Shown here: in pieces, positions 26,139 through 34,730 of the stretch
Numbering within the stretch: the first letter of the stretch is position 1
Layout: each line of letters begins with the position of its first letter
Program-made: the position numbers and the translations under genes
Notes under the pieces: generated by a model
Told to the model about the DNA's origin: nothing
What the model saw: only the letters and a program-made list of their open reading frames with translations
Database searches by the model: none
NCBI RefSeq assembly: GCF_947502415.1
Contig: NZ_CANMZV010000012.1
Coordinates: forward strand, 1 to 64,000
Length of the DNA stretch: 64,000 nt
Source of the DNA: an uncultured Photobacterium sp.
GTDB lineage: Bacteria; Pseudomonadota; Gammaproteobacteria; Enterobacterales; Vibrionaceae
Direction: 5' to 3'

Positions 26139-26161
26139 ATCTCACTAAATTTTAAACAATA

Positions 26162-27415
26162 TTACATTGCGCTTAGAGAGAAGAACAAACCAGCGATTGT
26201 TGCTGACATCAGGTTAGATAACGTACCTGCAGCTACCGCTCTCATACCAAAGCGAGCAATGTCGTGGCGACGGTTTGGAGCAATGCTACCCAGACCACCC
26301 AGCAGGATTGCTACTGAAGACAAGTTAGCAAAACCACACAGCGCAAAAGAAATGATTACTTTTGTCTTTTCAGAGATAACCGCAGGAGCAGCATCGCCTA
26401 GGTAAGGGATATAGCTTAGGTAAGCAACGAATTCGTTAAGAATCAGTTTCTGACCAATGAATGAACCAGCGATGTTCGCATCAGCCCATGGCACACCGAT
26501 TAGGAATGCAATAGGTTGGAAAGCGTAACCAAGGATCATTTCCAGAGTCAGTTCAGGCATACCGAACCAACCACCGATGCCACCAAGCATACCGTTGATT
26601 AATGCAATTAGACCAACGAAAGCCAATAGCATTGCACCAATGTTAAGCGCTAGCTGCATACCAGAAGATGCACCACCAGCTGCCGCATCGATAACGTTAG
26701 CAGGCTTATCATCACCTTGAGCGTCATCACCTGCTAATTGCTCAACAGGCTCATCGGTTTCAGGCTTGATGATTTTAGCAAACAGCAAACCACCTGGAGC
26801 GGCCATGAATGATGCAGCGATCAAGTACTCAAGAGGAACACCCATTGCAGCATAACCAGCAAGAACACCACCTGCTACAGAAGCCAGGCCACCACACATA
26901 ACTGCAAACAGCTCAGATTGAGTCATCTTAGGTACAAACGGACGCACAACAAGTGGTGCTTCAGTCTGACCTACGAAAATGTTAGCTGTAGCAGACATTG
27001 ATTCTGCGTTAGAGGTTCCAAGAACTTTCTTAAGACCACCACCAAGAACATTGATTACAACTTGCATAACACCCAAGTAGTAAAGAACGCTGATTAGTGC
27101 AGAGAAGAAGATCACTGTTGGCAGAACTTTAAATGCGAAGATAAAACCAATACCTTCAACAGAGAAGTTTACCAGGCTACCGAATAGGAATTCGATACCC
27201 ACGTTACCAAAATCAATAACGCTCTGGACACCGTTACTCGCAGCACCTAGAACATCTTTACCCCAAGGTACATATAGTACAAATGCACCCAGACAGAATT
27301 GGATGGCAAATGCGCCACCAACAGTACGTAAATTAATAGCTTTACGGTTATCTGACAACAGAACTGCGATTGCTAGCAGTACTGCCATCCCAACCAGGCT
27401 CATAAACAGGCTCAT
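26162..27415 (-). CDS. nupC: NupC-type concentrative nucleoside transporter
   Basis: A 417-residue CNT-family inner-membrane transporter, importing nucleosides with H+ or Na+. There are about nine membrane segments. The conserved loops are present: [20 protein letters not shown] appears as [20 protein letters not shown], followed by [20 protein letters not shown], and [10 protein letters not shown] then [20 protein letters not shown]. Length is typical (E. coli NupC 400) apart from an acidic insert ([20 protein letters not shown]) in a cytoplasmic loop. It supplies substrates for the deo enzymes encoded next to it. A CRP site lies about 145 bp upstream. Confidence 0.94.
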   Translation of the reverse strand: MSLFMSLVGMAVLLAIAVLLSDNRKAINLRTVGGAFAIQFCLGAFVLYVPWGKDVLGAASNGVQSVIDFGNVGIEFLFGSLVNFSVEGIGFIFAFKVLPTVIFFSALISVLYYLGVMQVVINVLGGGLKKVLGTSNAESMSATANIFVGQTEAPLVVRPFVPKMTQSELFAVMCGGLASVAGGVLAGYAAMGVPLEYLIAASFMAAPGGLLFAKIIKPETDEPVEQLAGDDAQGDDKPANVIDAAAGGASSGMQLALNIGAMLLAFVGLIALINGMLGGIGGWFGMPELTLEMILGYAFQPIAFLIGVPWADANIAGSFIGQKLILNEFVAYLSYIPYLGDAAPAVISEKTKVIISFALCGFANLSSVAILLGGLGSIAPNRRHDIARFGMRAVAAGTLSNLMSATIAGLFFSLSAM

Positions 27416-27559
27416 AGTTTATGGCATCCCTTTAGTTAAGTTTGGCGTCTCGACAATTCGGCTCATTAAGAGTCGTGGGCATTATACTGATGCCGCGACC
27501 GATAAAATAATGCTGATATCACACTTTCTAAGGAAAGAAAGTGAAAGCAAAACCACAAT

Positions 27560-27575
27560 TGTGACGCTACTCACA
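27560..27575 (-). promoter_or_regulatory. CRP binding site upstream of nupC
   Basis: TGTGA-cgctac-TCACA is a perfect match to both CRP half-sites. It lies 145 bp ahead of nupC and just past the yjjV stop. Catabolite control of nupC is known in E. coli; here it is inferred. An adjacent inverted repeat, CACTTTC (27523-27529) with GAAAGTG (27538-27544), could be another operator. Confidence 0.75.
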
Positions 27576-27632
27576 AAGCACTTAATAGCCATCGCAACCG
27601 TTTGGCACTTTCGTTTGCTTTGTCGATCAAGA

Positions 27633-28427
27633 TCACATCGAAATTCGAAAAAATTCAGCCGCAGTTAAACTCGTCGCCTGTTCGATTTCCGACTCGGATT
27701 CAGCTCTGATATCGACTAACGCCTCAATGATGTTACGTAGCCTATCGGGACGGTTCGGTTGTCCCTGAAAGCCGGCAACGGGCATATCCGGCGCATCGGT
27801 CTCCAGCATCAGTGCTGTCAATGGCAGAGCTGCAATTGTATTGCGTGTTTTATTGGCCCGGCGATATGTAATCGTTCCACCCACGCCAATTTTGATACCT
27901 TGATCAATAAGCAGCTTTGCCTGCGGCAAGCTGCCACTAAAACCGTGATAAACACCACCAGCAATCGGCGGGTGTTGTCTCAACAAACTCATCAGTTCAG
28001 GAAAGGCCTTTCGGCAATGGAGGATCACTGGCAGCGCATAACGATTGGCCAATATCAACTGCGCCCTAAGCAACTCAACCTGCTGTTCCCGATTTGCATC
28101 CGCAATGGCAAAGTCTAGTCCACATTCCCCAACAGCAACGCATTTGGACGCCTTTTTTTCCGCTCCTCCGACGACTTGATCAAGCTGCGCCTCAAGACGA
28201 CTTAATGCTATCGGACTATGCTCATGGCTAAAAAACGGATGTAAGCCAAGAGCATAGTACAAATCGTCAAATTGCTCGCAGAGTTCCTGAACAGCCAGCC
28301 AGTTTCGCTCGCCCACGGATGGAATAATGATTTTCCCGACTCCGGTTCGGCGGGCCAGCGCCAGGTAGTGGGCAGGATCAGAGGCAAATGGCTCGAAGTC
28401 AAAATGACAATGGCTGTCAATAAGCAT
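27633..28427 (-). CDS. yjjV: TatD-family metal-dependent hydrolase YjjV
   Basis: A 264-residue TIM-barrel hydrolase of the TatD family. MLIDSHCHFDFEPF carries the HxH metal motif (H6, H8), VGECGLDF the bridging Glu, VILHCRKAFPE a His, and YHGFSG and LMLETDAPDM the remaining ligands. Start at 28427 is chosen because AGGTGG precedes it and the family begins at MLIDSHCH. E. coli yjjV lies near deoCABD too, which supports the symbol; the TatD/YcfH paralogues are alternatives. Members are DNases or phosphodiesterases; the substrate here is unknown. Confidence 0.85.
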   Translation of the reverse strand: MLIDSHCHFDFEPFASDPAHYLALARRTGVGKIIIPSVGERNWLAVQELCEQFDDLYYALGLHPFFSHEHSPIALSRLEAQLDQVVGGAEKKASKCVAVGECGLDFAIADANREQQVELLRAQLILANRYALPVILHCRKAFPELMSLLRQHPPIAGGVYHGFSGSLPQAKLLIDQGIKIGVGGTITYRRANKTRNTIAALPLTALMLETDAPDMPVAGFQGQPNRPDRLRNIIEALVDIRAESESEIEQATSLTAAEFFRISM

Positions 28428-28496
28428 AGCCACACCACCTGTCATTCCTCGTAACCCACAACTTCAGCCAGTTTCGCATTTATCCTCCCACCTGCA

Positions 28497-30581
28497 TTAT
28501 GTCTCGCTCGGTTTTGCAACCATCACGATCATACTACGTCCCGTCACTAAAATGGTATTTCGAAGGAATTTCGGCGCCTGCTCGATAGTATAGATATCAT
28601 CAGGGCTCGAAGCGGCGGTGTTAATCAACAAGTACCAATCACAGCCGTCGCGATCGGGAACGGTGAACTCCAACGGATCCCAATAGGCATTGCAAATTAC
28701 ATAAAGCTCATCTTTGGTGATCGGATGATTAACGGTTAATGCCAAAGAGTGTGAGTGTTCTGACCAATCCGGCTGGTGAGGTTGCATACCATGCCAGCTG
28801 ATTCCGACATTTTCCAGCACTGAACTGAGTGACATGTGCATGTTCCAGTCGATAGTCGGCTCTGCCCGGCGAATTTGGCTTAGTAACATCACAAAACGGT
28901 GCATGTCTGCATGCTTATCGACAAAGCGCCAGTCAAACCAGCTAATATCGTTATCCTGACAATAGGCATTGTTGTTGCCCTGTTGAGTGCGGCGAACCTC
29001 ATCTCCCATACAAATCATCGGCATTCCGAGGGAGAGGAACAAGGTAGCCAACATATTCTTGCACTGGCGATTACGTAAATTATCGATTTCACTAATCTCA
29101 GTCGGCCCTTCGACACCATAGTTACTCGACATGTTATGGTTATCGCCGTCACAATTATTCTCCCCGTTGGCATGATTATGCTTTTCGCTATAGCTAACCA
29201 GATCATTAAGGGTAAAGCCGTCATGGGCACTGATAAAATTCACCGAGCGGTGTGGGGAGTGGCGGTGGCTACAGTAAATATCGGGCGATCCCAGGATACG
29301 CGAGGCAAAGCGGCTGACATAACCATTATCACCACGCCAGAAAGCCCGTATATCATCGCGGTACTTACCATTCCATTCATTCCAGCGATCACCAATAAAC
29401 GATCCCACCTGATACAAACCAGCCGCATCCCAGGCTTCTGCAATAATCTTTGTACTGCTGAGGATCGGGTCCGAATCAATCGACCACAACAGAGGTGGCT
29501 CTTTCATCGGATGTCCCTGACTATCCCGGGCAAGCACCGAGGCCAAATCGAAACGGAAACCATCAACCCGCATTTCAGTCACCCAAAAATGCAGGGCATC
29601 AATGATCATTCGCCGCAGAACACTGTGGTTAGCATTGCAGGTATTACCGCAACCGCTGTAATTGGCATATTTGCCATTACTTTTATTCAGCAAGTAGTAG
29701 GTGCCGTTTTGCAGCCCCTTAAAACAAAATGTCGGTCCGCACTCATCCCCTTCAGCGGTATGGTTAAACACCACATCTAGGATCACTTCTATCCCGGCCT
29801 TGTGAAGCTCCCTTACCAAAGTTTTAAATTCATTGATAGCGGCCAGCGGCTCTTTCTCAACACTGTAATCGGCATGAATAGCAAAGAAGTTGATCGGGCT
29901 GTAACCCCAATAATTTTTTCGTCCATCCGGCGCATCTTGGATATCAAATTGCTGCACCGGCATCAATTCAACCGCCGTCACCCCAAGTGATTTCAGGTAT
30001 GGGATTTTTTCAATAATTCCAGCAAACGTTCCACGCTTGCTCTCCTCAACACCTGATGAAGAGTGCTTGGTAAAGCCCCCGACATGCATCTCATAAATTA
30101 CCGTATCGGTCAACGAGTGGTGAGGCGATAAAGTACCCTGCCAATCAAAGGCATGCTGATTAACAACGATGCTTTTCATACAGGCATCGATATTCGAGCC
30201 ATGACCAATGGCTCTGTTCCGGTCATAATTTTCACCAAAACAAATTGCCTGACTGTAAGGGTCAATCAGCACTTTGTCCTTGTCAAAGCGCAGCCCGGAA
30301 CGAGGCTTCCAGGGGCCGGCGACCTGAAAAGCATACACTTGACCGTGGCCGATATTAGCAACAAACAAAAACCAGTAATGCCCGCGCTTATGGTGGACAG
30401 GATCCAGCTCGAACGATAAAAGCGGCGCCTCGGCATCCGGGCTGTCAAACAAGTGTAATGTCACCCGGGTGGCATCTTTTGAATAGAGGCTGAAATTTAC
30501 CCCCTGTTCTTTTACGGTCGCTCCCAGCGGATACGGTTCACCCGGCCAGGAATAAATCTCTTTACCTGCTGCAAGCTCCAT
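28497..30581 (-). CDS. glgX: Glycogen debranching enzyme, GlgX/isoamylase type
   Basis: A 694-residue GH13 enzyme hydrolysing alpha-1,6 branch points of (limit) glycogen. Domains in order: N-terminal CBM48 (about 10-150), catalytic barrel (160-600), C-terminal beta domain. Catalytic residues are in place: D345 in RVDGFRFDLAS, E382 in IIAEAWDAAG, D454 in ISAHDGFTLND. GKEIYSWPGEPYPLGAT is the usual isoamylase/GlgX start. GGAGG lies 4 and 7 nt ahead of two adjacent ATGs; the second (30581) is preferred. No glycogen synthase or branching enzyme gene is adjacent, so the gene stands outside a glg operon. Confidence 0.9.
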   Translation of the reverse strand: MELAAGKEIYSWPGEPYPLGATVKEQGVNFSLYSKDATRVTLHLFDSPDAEAPLLSFELDPVHHKRGHYWFLFVANIGHGQVYAFQVAGPWKPRSGLRFDKDKVLIDPYSQAICFGENYDRNRAIGHGSNIDACMKSIVVNQHAFDWQGTLSPHHSLTDTVIYEMHVGGFTKHSSSGVEESKRGTFAGIIEKIPYLKSLGVTAVELMPVQQFDIQDAPDGRKNYWGYSPINFFAIHADYSVEKEPLAAINEFKTLVRELHKAGIEVILDVVFNHTAEGDECGPTFCFKGLQNGTYYLLNKSNGKYANYSGCGNTCNANHSVLRRMIIDALHFWVTEMRVDGFRFDLASVLARDSQGHPMKEPPLLWSIDSDPILSSTKIIAEAWDAAGLYQVGSFIGDRWNEWNGKYRDDIRAFWRGDNGYVSRFASRILGSPDIYCSHRHSPHRSVNFISAHDGFTLNDLVSYSEKHNHANGENNCDGDNHNMSSNYGVEGPTEISEIDNLRNRQCKNMLATLFLSLGMPMICMGDEVRRTQQGNNNAYCQDNDISWFDWRFVDKHADMHRFVMLLSQIRRAEPTIDWNMHMSLSSVLENVGISWHGMQPHQPDWSEHSHSLALTVNHPITKDELYVICNAYWDPLEFTVPDRDGCDWYLLINTAASSPDDIYTIEQAPKFLRNTILVTGRSMIVMVAKPSET

Positions 30582-30676
30582 CATGCATCCTCCCACAAAG
30601 TGCAATACATGGAATATTAGACATCAACAAACAGAAGGAAAGAGAGCTAGGGCAGATCCATAAAAATGTCATAAAA

Positions 30677-30702
30677 AAAGCCGCCACTATTGTGACGGCT
30701 TT
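30677..30702 (-). terminator. Terminator of prfC
   Basis: On the minus strand AAAGCCGTCAC, a short loop and GTGGCGGCTTT (one mismatch), followed by TTTT. Confidence 0.75.
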
Positions 30703-30737
30703 GTCGTTCCGTAGGCTATAGCCTTACTCATTATCCC

Positions 30738-32318
30738 TTAGTGCTCACGGGTTGCTCGGAAGTCAACTTCAGGGAAACGTTCTTTAGCCAGGTTCAGGTT
30801 CACCATCGTCGGTGCGATGTAACTTAAGTTGTCACCACCATCCAGAGCCAGGTTAGACTGGTTCTTGCGCTTGAATTCTTCAAGCTTCTTGGCATCATCG
30901 CACTCTACCCAGCGCGCCGTTGCAACATTAACACCTTCGTAGATCGCTTCTACGTTGTATTCTGCTTTCAAGCGGGCAACAACTACGTCGAACTGAAGCA
31001 CACCAACCGCACCAACGATAAGGTCGTTGTTTTGTAGCGGACGGAATACCTGTACCGCACCTTCTTCAGACAGCTGAACCAGACCTTTCAGCAGCTGCTT
31101 TTGCTTCAGAGGATCTTTCAGGCGGATACGACGGAATAGCTCAGGTGCAAAGTTTGGAATACCGGCAAACTTCAGGTTTTCACCCTGGGTAAAGGTATCA
31201 CCAATCTGGATCGTACCGTGGTTATGCAAGCCGATAATATCACCCGCATAAGCTTTCTCTGCACGGGCACGGTCGCCTGCCATGAAGGTTACCGCATCAG
31301 AAATACTTACGTTCTTGCCGGTACGAACATGGTTCATTTTCATGCCTTGGCTGTAAGTACCCGAAACGATACGCATGAATGCGATACGGTCACGGTGTTT
31401 TGGATCCATGTTTGCCTGGATCTTGAAGACGAAACCAGAGAATTTCTCTTCAGTCGCTTCAACATCACGCTCGTTCGCTTTACGGGTTTCCGGAGCTGGT
31501 GCCCACTTAGTCAGACCGTCCAGCATGTGGTCTACACCGAAGTTACCCAATGCAGTACCGAAGTAAACTGGCGTTAGCTCACCGGCCAGGAACAAGTCGT
31601 GATCAAATTCAGGACATGCGCCAATCACAAGCTCAAGCTCTTCACGTACGCTTTCCGCAAGAACGGCACCGACTGCAGCGTCTAGATCAGGGTTGTCCAG
31701 ACCTTTGATGATACGTACTTCTTGGATTTCATGGCCGTGACCAGACTCGTACAAGATCGTTTCATCACGGTGAATGTGGTAAACACCTTTAAATTCTTTA
31801 CCACAACCAATCGGCCATGAAATAGGAGCACAAGCCATACCTAGCTCGCTTTCTACTTCATCTAGCACTTCCATTGGATCACGAACATCACGGTCAAGTT
31901 TGTTCATGAAGGTTACGATTGGCGTATCACGTAGACGGGTTACTTCCATCAGCTTACGAGTACGATCCTCGACACCTTTCGCGGCATCGATAACCATCAG
32001 ACAGGAGTCAACGGCGGTAAGGGTACGGTAGGTATCTTCCGAGAAATCTTCGTGTCCTGGGGTATCAAGCAGGTTCACCAAACAATCGTTGTATGGGAAC
32101 TGCATCACCGAAGTCGTTACCGAGATACCACGTTCTTTTTCCATTTCCATCCAGTCAGACTTAGCATGCTGGTTAGAACCACGGCCTTTTACGGTACCGG
32201 CTTTTTGAATCGCGTTTCCGAATAACAGTACTTTTTCGGTGATTGTTGTTTTACCCGCATCCGGGTGAGAAATGATAGCAAACGTACGGCGTTTACCCAC
32301 TTCTTGTAGAAATGACAT
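30738..32318 (-). CDS. prfC: Peptide chain release factor 3
   Basis: A 526-residue translational GTPase (RF3) that removes RF1/RF2 from the ribosome after termination. The G domain is complete: SHPDAGKTT (17-25), [14 protein letters not shown], and NKLDRD. Domains II and III follow, with [20 protein letters not shown] and [11 protein letters not shown]. The start at 32318 ([20 protein letters not shown]) fits the family; ten upstream codons are open but not conserved. Length is near E. coli RF3 (529). It is monocistronic here, 230 bp from rimI. Confidence 0.96.
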   Translation of the reverse strand: MSFLQEVGKRRTFAIISHPDAGKTTITEKVLLFGNAIQKAGTVKGRGSNQHAKSDWMEMEKERGISVTTSVMQFPYNDCLVNLLDTPGHEDFSEDTYRTLTAVDSCLMVIDAAKGVEDRTRKLMEVTRLRDTPIVTFMNKLDRDVRDPMEVLDEVESELGMACAPISWPIGCGKEFKGVYHIHRDETILYESGHGHEIQEVRIIKGLDNPDLDAAVGAVLAESVREELELVIGACPEFDHDLFLAGELTPVYFGTALGNFGVDHMLDGLTKWAPAPETRKANERDVEATEEKFSGFVFKIQANMDPKHRDRIAFMRIVSGTYSQGMKMNHVRTGKNVSISDAVTFMAGDRARAEKAYAGDIIGLHNHGTIQIGDTFTQGENLKFAGIPNFAPELFRRIRLKDPLKQKQLLKGLVQLSEEGAVQVFRPLQNNDLIVGAVGVLQFDVVVARLKAEYNVEAIYEGVNVATARWVECDDAKKLEEFKRKNQSNLALDGGDNLSYIAPTMVNLNLAKERFPEVDFRATREH

Positions 32319-32551
32319 AAGCGTTGATAATCCTGTTAGAGATTTCAATAATCGAGCAGCAGCCCGTCAGACTCATCTGTATGGGCTACCCGGCTCCTGA
32401 ATCGGCACCTCAATTAGGTTCCGTCACTGGCGCGCAATACGGGCGGCAAATCAATGGAGCCTTAAAAGATGGCGGAATTATACGCAAACTCCGCAGAAAG
32501 AAACAGCGGTAAGCCTGCTCTGTTTACAACACGCAAAGCGTGATTAAGCGG

Positions 32552-32998
32552 CTACATGATCAGATACGTCATGATCAGGGCATCTTCGCGCCCTGTTTCC
32601 GTCGGGTAGTAACCCTCCCGACGGTTGATTTCATTGAAACCAAGTGCCTCGTACAGCTGAAAAGCCCGGGTATTACTAGCCCGTACTTCAAGCCAGATCT
32701 CCTCGGCATTGCGTGCCGAAAGCTGATCAATAAACCCTTCAAGCAAAATCTTGCCGTAACCCTTGCCCTGGCAAGCAGGATCAATAGCGATGTTGAGCAG
32801 CGTCGCTTCGCCAGCTACGTTCTGGCCAAAGCAGTAACCAACCACCTGCTCTCCAACCTGCAATACAAAGTTAGCAGCAATCTTATTCGGCTCTTTACGG
32901 ATCAGTGACTCTGACCAAGGAAAGGCATGAGCTGCCTGCTCAATACGCCAGACATCATCCTGGTGATGTGGCTCAAGTGGTACAATTTTATGACTCAT
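32552..32998 (-). CDS. rimI: Ribosomal protein bS18 N-alpha-acetyltransferase
   Basis: A 148-residue GNAT acetyltransferase that modifies the N-terminal alanine of ribosomal protein S18. The acetyl-CoA loop is IDPACQGKGYGKILLEGFID, and LEVRASNTRAFQLYEALGFN is the RimI-specific C-terminal signature, with INRREGYYPTETGREDALIM near the end. Length equals E. coli RimI (148). It overlaps the holD stop by 11 bp, the conserved holD-rimI pair. Confidence 0.94.
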   Translation of the reverse strand: MSHKIVPLEPHHQDDVWRIEQAAHAFPWSESLIRKEPNKIAANFVLQVGEQVVGYCFGQNVAGEATLLNIAIDPACQGKGYGKILLEGFIDQLSARNAEEIWLEVRASNTRAFQLYEALGFNEINRREGYYPTETGREDALIMTYLIM

Positions 32999-33389
32999 AT
33001 GAACAAATCTGTTGCCATAAGGCTTTTTTGCTAACCGGATTAGTATGCATTTGTTTCAGTGATACCGAAGTCAACAACTGACTACCTGCGGGATGCCCCC
33101 CCTGACAACCAGCCAGCCAGCACCAGGTCAAGTGATGCTCCCGGATCTGCTCCAGTGCCTGCGGCGGTACCAGCAGCGCCTGCTCGGGGCTTAGCTTCAT
33201 GCTTTTCAGGATCCGACCAAATAACCAGCGGTCGTGCTCATCCAGCTCTTCCGAGCAGACAAACAGCAGTTTGCACGTTTCGGGAAGGTCAATCGCAGGC
33301 ACCTCCATATTAGGAAAGAATGACGGCTTTCTTACTTGCCAGTAAGTCAGGCCCATCTCCTGTAATACCTGTATGTCTCGCTGATTCAT
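32988..33389 (-). CDS. holD: DNA polymerase III psi subunit
   Basis: A 133-residue HolD, the clamp-loader accessory subunit that joins chi to the tau/gamma complex. The start at 33389 (MNQRDIQVLQEMGLTYWQVR) aligns with E. coli HolD; ten further codons are open upstream but not conserved. The C-terminal NPVSKKALWQQICSYE is the most conserved part. The sequence is otherwise weakly conserved, as usual for psi. Translational coupling with rimI is indicated by an 11-bp overlap. Confidence 0.92.
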   Translation of the reverse strand: MNQRDIQVLQEMGLTYWQVRKPSFFPNMEVPAIDLPETCKLLFVCSEELDEHDRWLFGRILKSMKLSPEQALLVPPQALEQIREHHLTWCWLAGCQGGHPAGSQLLTSVSLKQMHTNPVSKKALWQQICSYES

Positions 33390-33465
33390 CCTCTTACCAT
33401 TTCTGTCTGGTGGTATCACTTCGGCAGGCGATCCTACCAGATCCCCGTAACCAACTACACCAATA

Positions 33466-33491
33466 AAAATACCACCCTCTGGTGGTATTTT
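33466..33491. terminator. Terminator between yhbS-type gene and holD
   Basis: AAAATACCACC (33466-33476), loop CTCT, GGTGGTATTTT (33481-33491). It ends the ubiT-yhbS transcript on the minus strand. Confidence 0.8.
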
Positions 33492-33514
33492 ATCAGCCCG
33501 AAAACACGGCGGTA

Positions 33515-34018
33515 CTAAACATCCGAGAACTCGGCACTGTACTCGACCAGCCCACTTTTCCCGGCCAATGTACCAGGGATCAGCTCCAAGACCATAAATG
33601 CTTCATCCGGAACTGGCCAGCTACAGCTCAACCCATGGTCAGAAGCCTTAACAAATCCGACCTTAGGGTAATAATCGCTATGGCCCAGCACCACGGTAAC
33701 TGGGTAACCAAACTCAGCCAGCATGCTTTTAGCTTCTTCCATCAGCGCCAGGCCAACACCTTGCCCCTGGCATTCCGGCTTCACTGCCAGCGGTGCCAGT
33801 CCTTGCCAGTTATCATCCTGTCCGTCAACGGTCACCGGACTGAAAAACAAGTGTCCGATCAGTTCACCTTCATCGCTGCATGCGACAAGAGACAAGGTGC
33901 GGCGGCCATTTTCCCGCAACCTCATCACCAGATTAGCTTCTGCCTCTGTATCAAACGTCGCTTTAAGTAAATGGTCGATAGGCAGAATATCTGCCGGTGC
34001 CTCAGTTCTAATGAGCAT
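33515..34018 (-). CDS. yhbS: GNAT-family N-acetyltransferase (YhbS-like)
   Basis: A 167-residue GNAT protein when started at ATG 34018 (MLIRTEAPADILPIDHLLKA), which overlaps the ubiT stop by 11 bp. The frame opens further upstream inside ubiT. The acetyl-CoA binding motif is LAPLAVKPECQGQGVGLALM; VVLGHSDYYPKVGF is a family landmark. The position directly after the SCP2 gene equals E. coli yhbT-yhbS. The substrate is unknown. Confidence 0.85.
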   Translation of the reverse strand: MLIRTEAPADILPIDHLLKATFDTEAEANLVMRLRENGRRTLSLVACSDEGELIGHLFFSPVTVDGQDDNWQGLAPLAVKPECQGQGVGLALMEEAKSMLAEFGYPVTVVLGHSDYYPKVGFVKASDHGLSCSWPVPDEAFMVLELIPGTLAGKSGLVEYSAEFSDV

Positions 34019-34529
34019 TAATAACCTCTTGTTCAGCAGCGATATCCTGCATCCCTTTCTGGATGAAGTCAGCTGACTGCTGCAATACAAATTTTACGGG
34101 TGCCGGCAGTGATTCCAAATCAATACTATCCATCAGGTTTTTCACTTCCAGACCCAATTCTGTGTCACCTTCAATGCGAAGGCGGCGCTGGAAGAAAAGC
34201 GTATCCGGATCTTCCTTGCGAGCCGCAATCAAAACAAGATCATTGCACTCACCGCTAAAACTCACATCTTCCTGCTCAACATGATCCGAGACAACCAGTT
34301 GCTCATTTTGGTAACTGATAAACCAGCGCAGGCCAAGATCCCTTACCTCGACTTTCAACCAACGGTCTTCCAAAAATTCAAAGTCGCCGTCTTCCAGCGC
34401 TTCTTTAAAGACCATCGCCAAGCCATCCAGCATACATTTCTTCTGGATCGCGAAAGGGGTCAACTTAGCAGGCACACGAATCAATGCCGGGCCATGCTGT
34501 ACCATGTGCTTTCGTAGTTGAGCAATCAC
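34008..34529 (-). CDS. ubiT: Ubiquinone biosynthesis accessory factor UbiT (SCP2 domain)
   Basis: A 173-residue SCP2 lipid-binding-domain protein (formerly YhbT). UbiT is needed for the oxygen-independent ubiquinone pathway and probably presents hydrophobic intermediates. The SCP2 part spans about 35-165 (ALEDGDFEFLEDRWLKVEVR, LGLRWFISYQNEQLVVSD, DTLFFQRRLRIEGDTELGLE). Length matches E. coli UbiT (174). In E. coli it lies divergent from ubiUV; here the divergent position is kept but the rocS gene is inserted between them. Confidence 0.9.
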   Translation of the reverse strand: MIAQLRKHMVQHGPALIRVPAKLTPFAIQKKCMLDGLAMVFKEALEDGDFEFLEDRWLKVEVRDLGLRWFISYQNEQLVVSDHVEQEDVSFSGECNDLVLIAARKEDPDTLFFQRRLRIEGDTELGLEVKNLMDSIDLESLPAPVKFVLQQSADFIQKGMQDIAAEQEVINAH

Positions 34530-34730
34530 TGTTTATTATCCTGTCTATGTCGCAATTATTCATCGATTGTAGGGTAATGAAGGGGATGTTTTTTATGCCT
34601 CAGGTCAAAAAAAACGCTTCTCTGCACGCAAAGTTTGGAATTGCGCCTTCATCACAGGTTATAGTATCCGGCACGAATTATTGACCGGCTACAGGCCGAA
34701 GTCTAACGCATACGGACGTACGATTCATCA

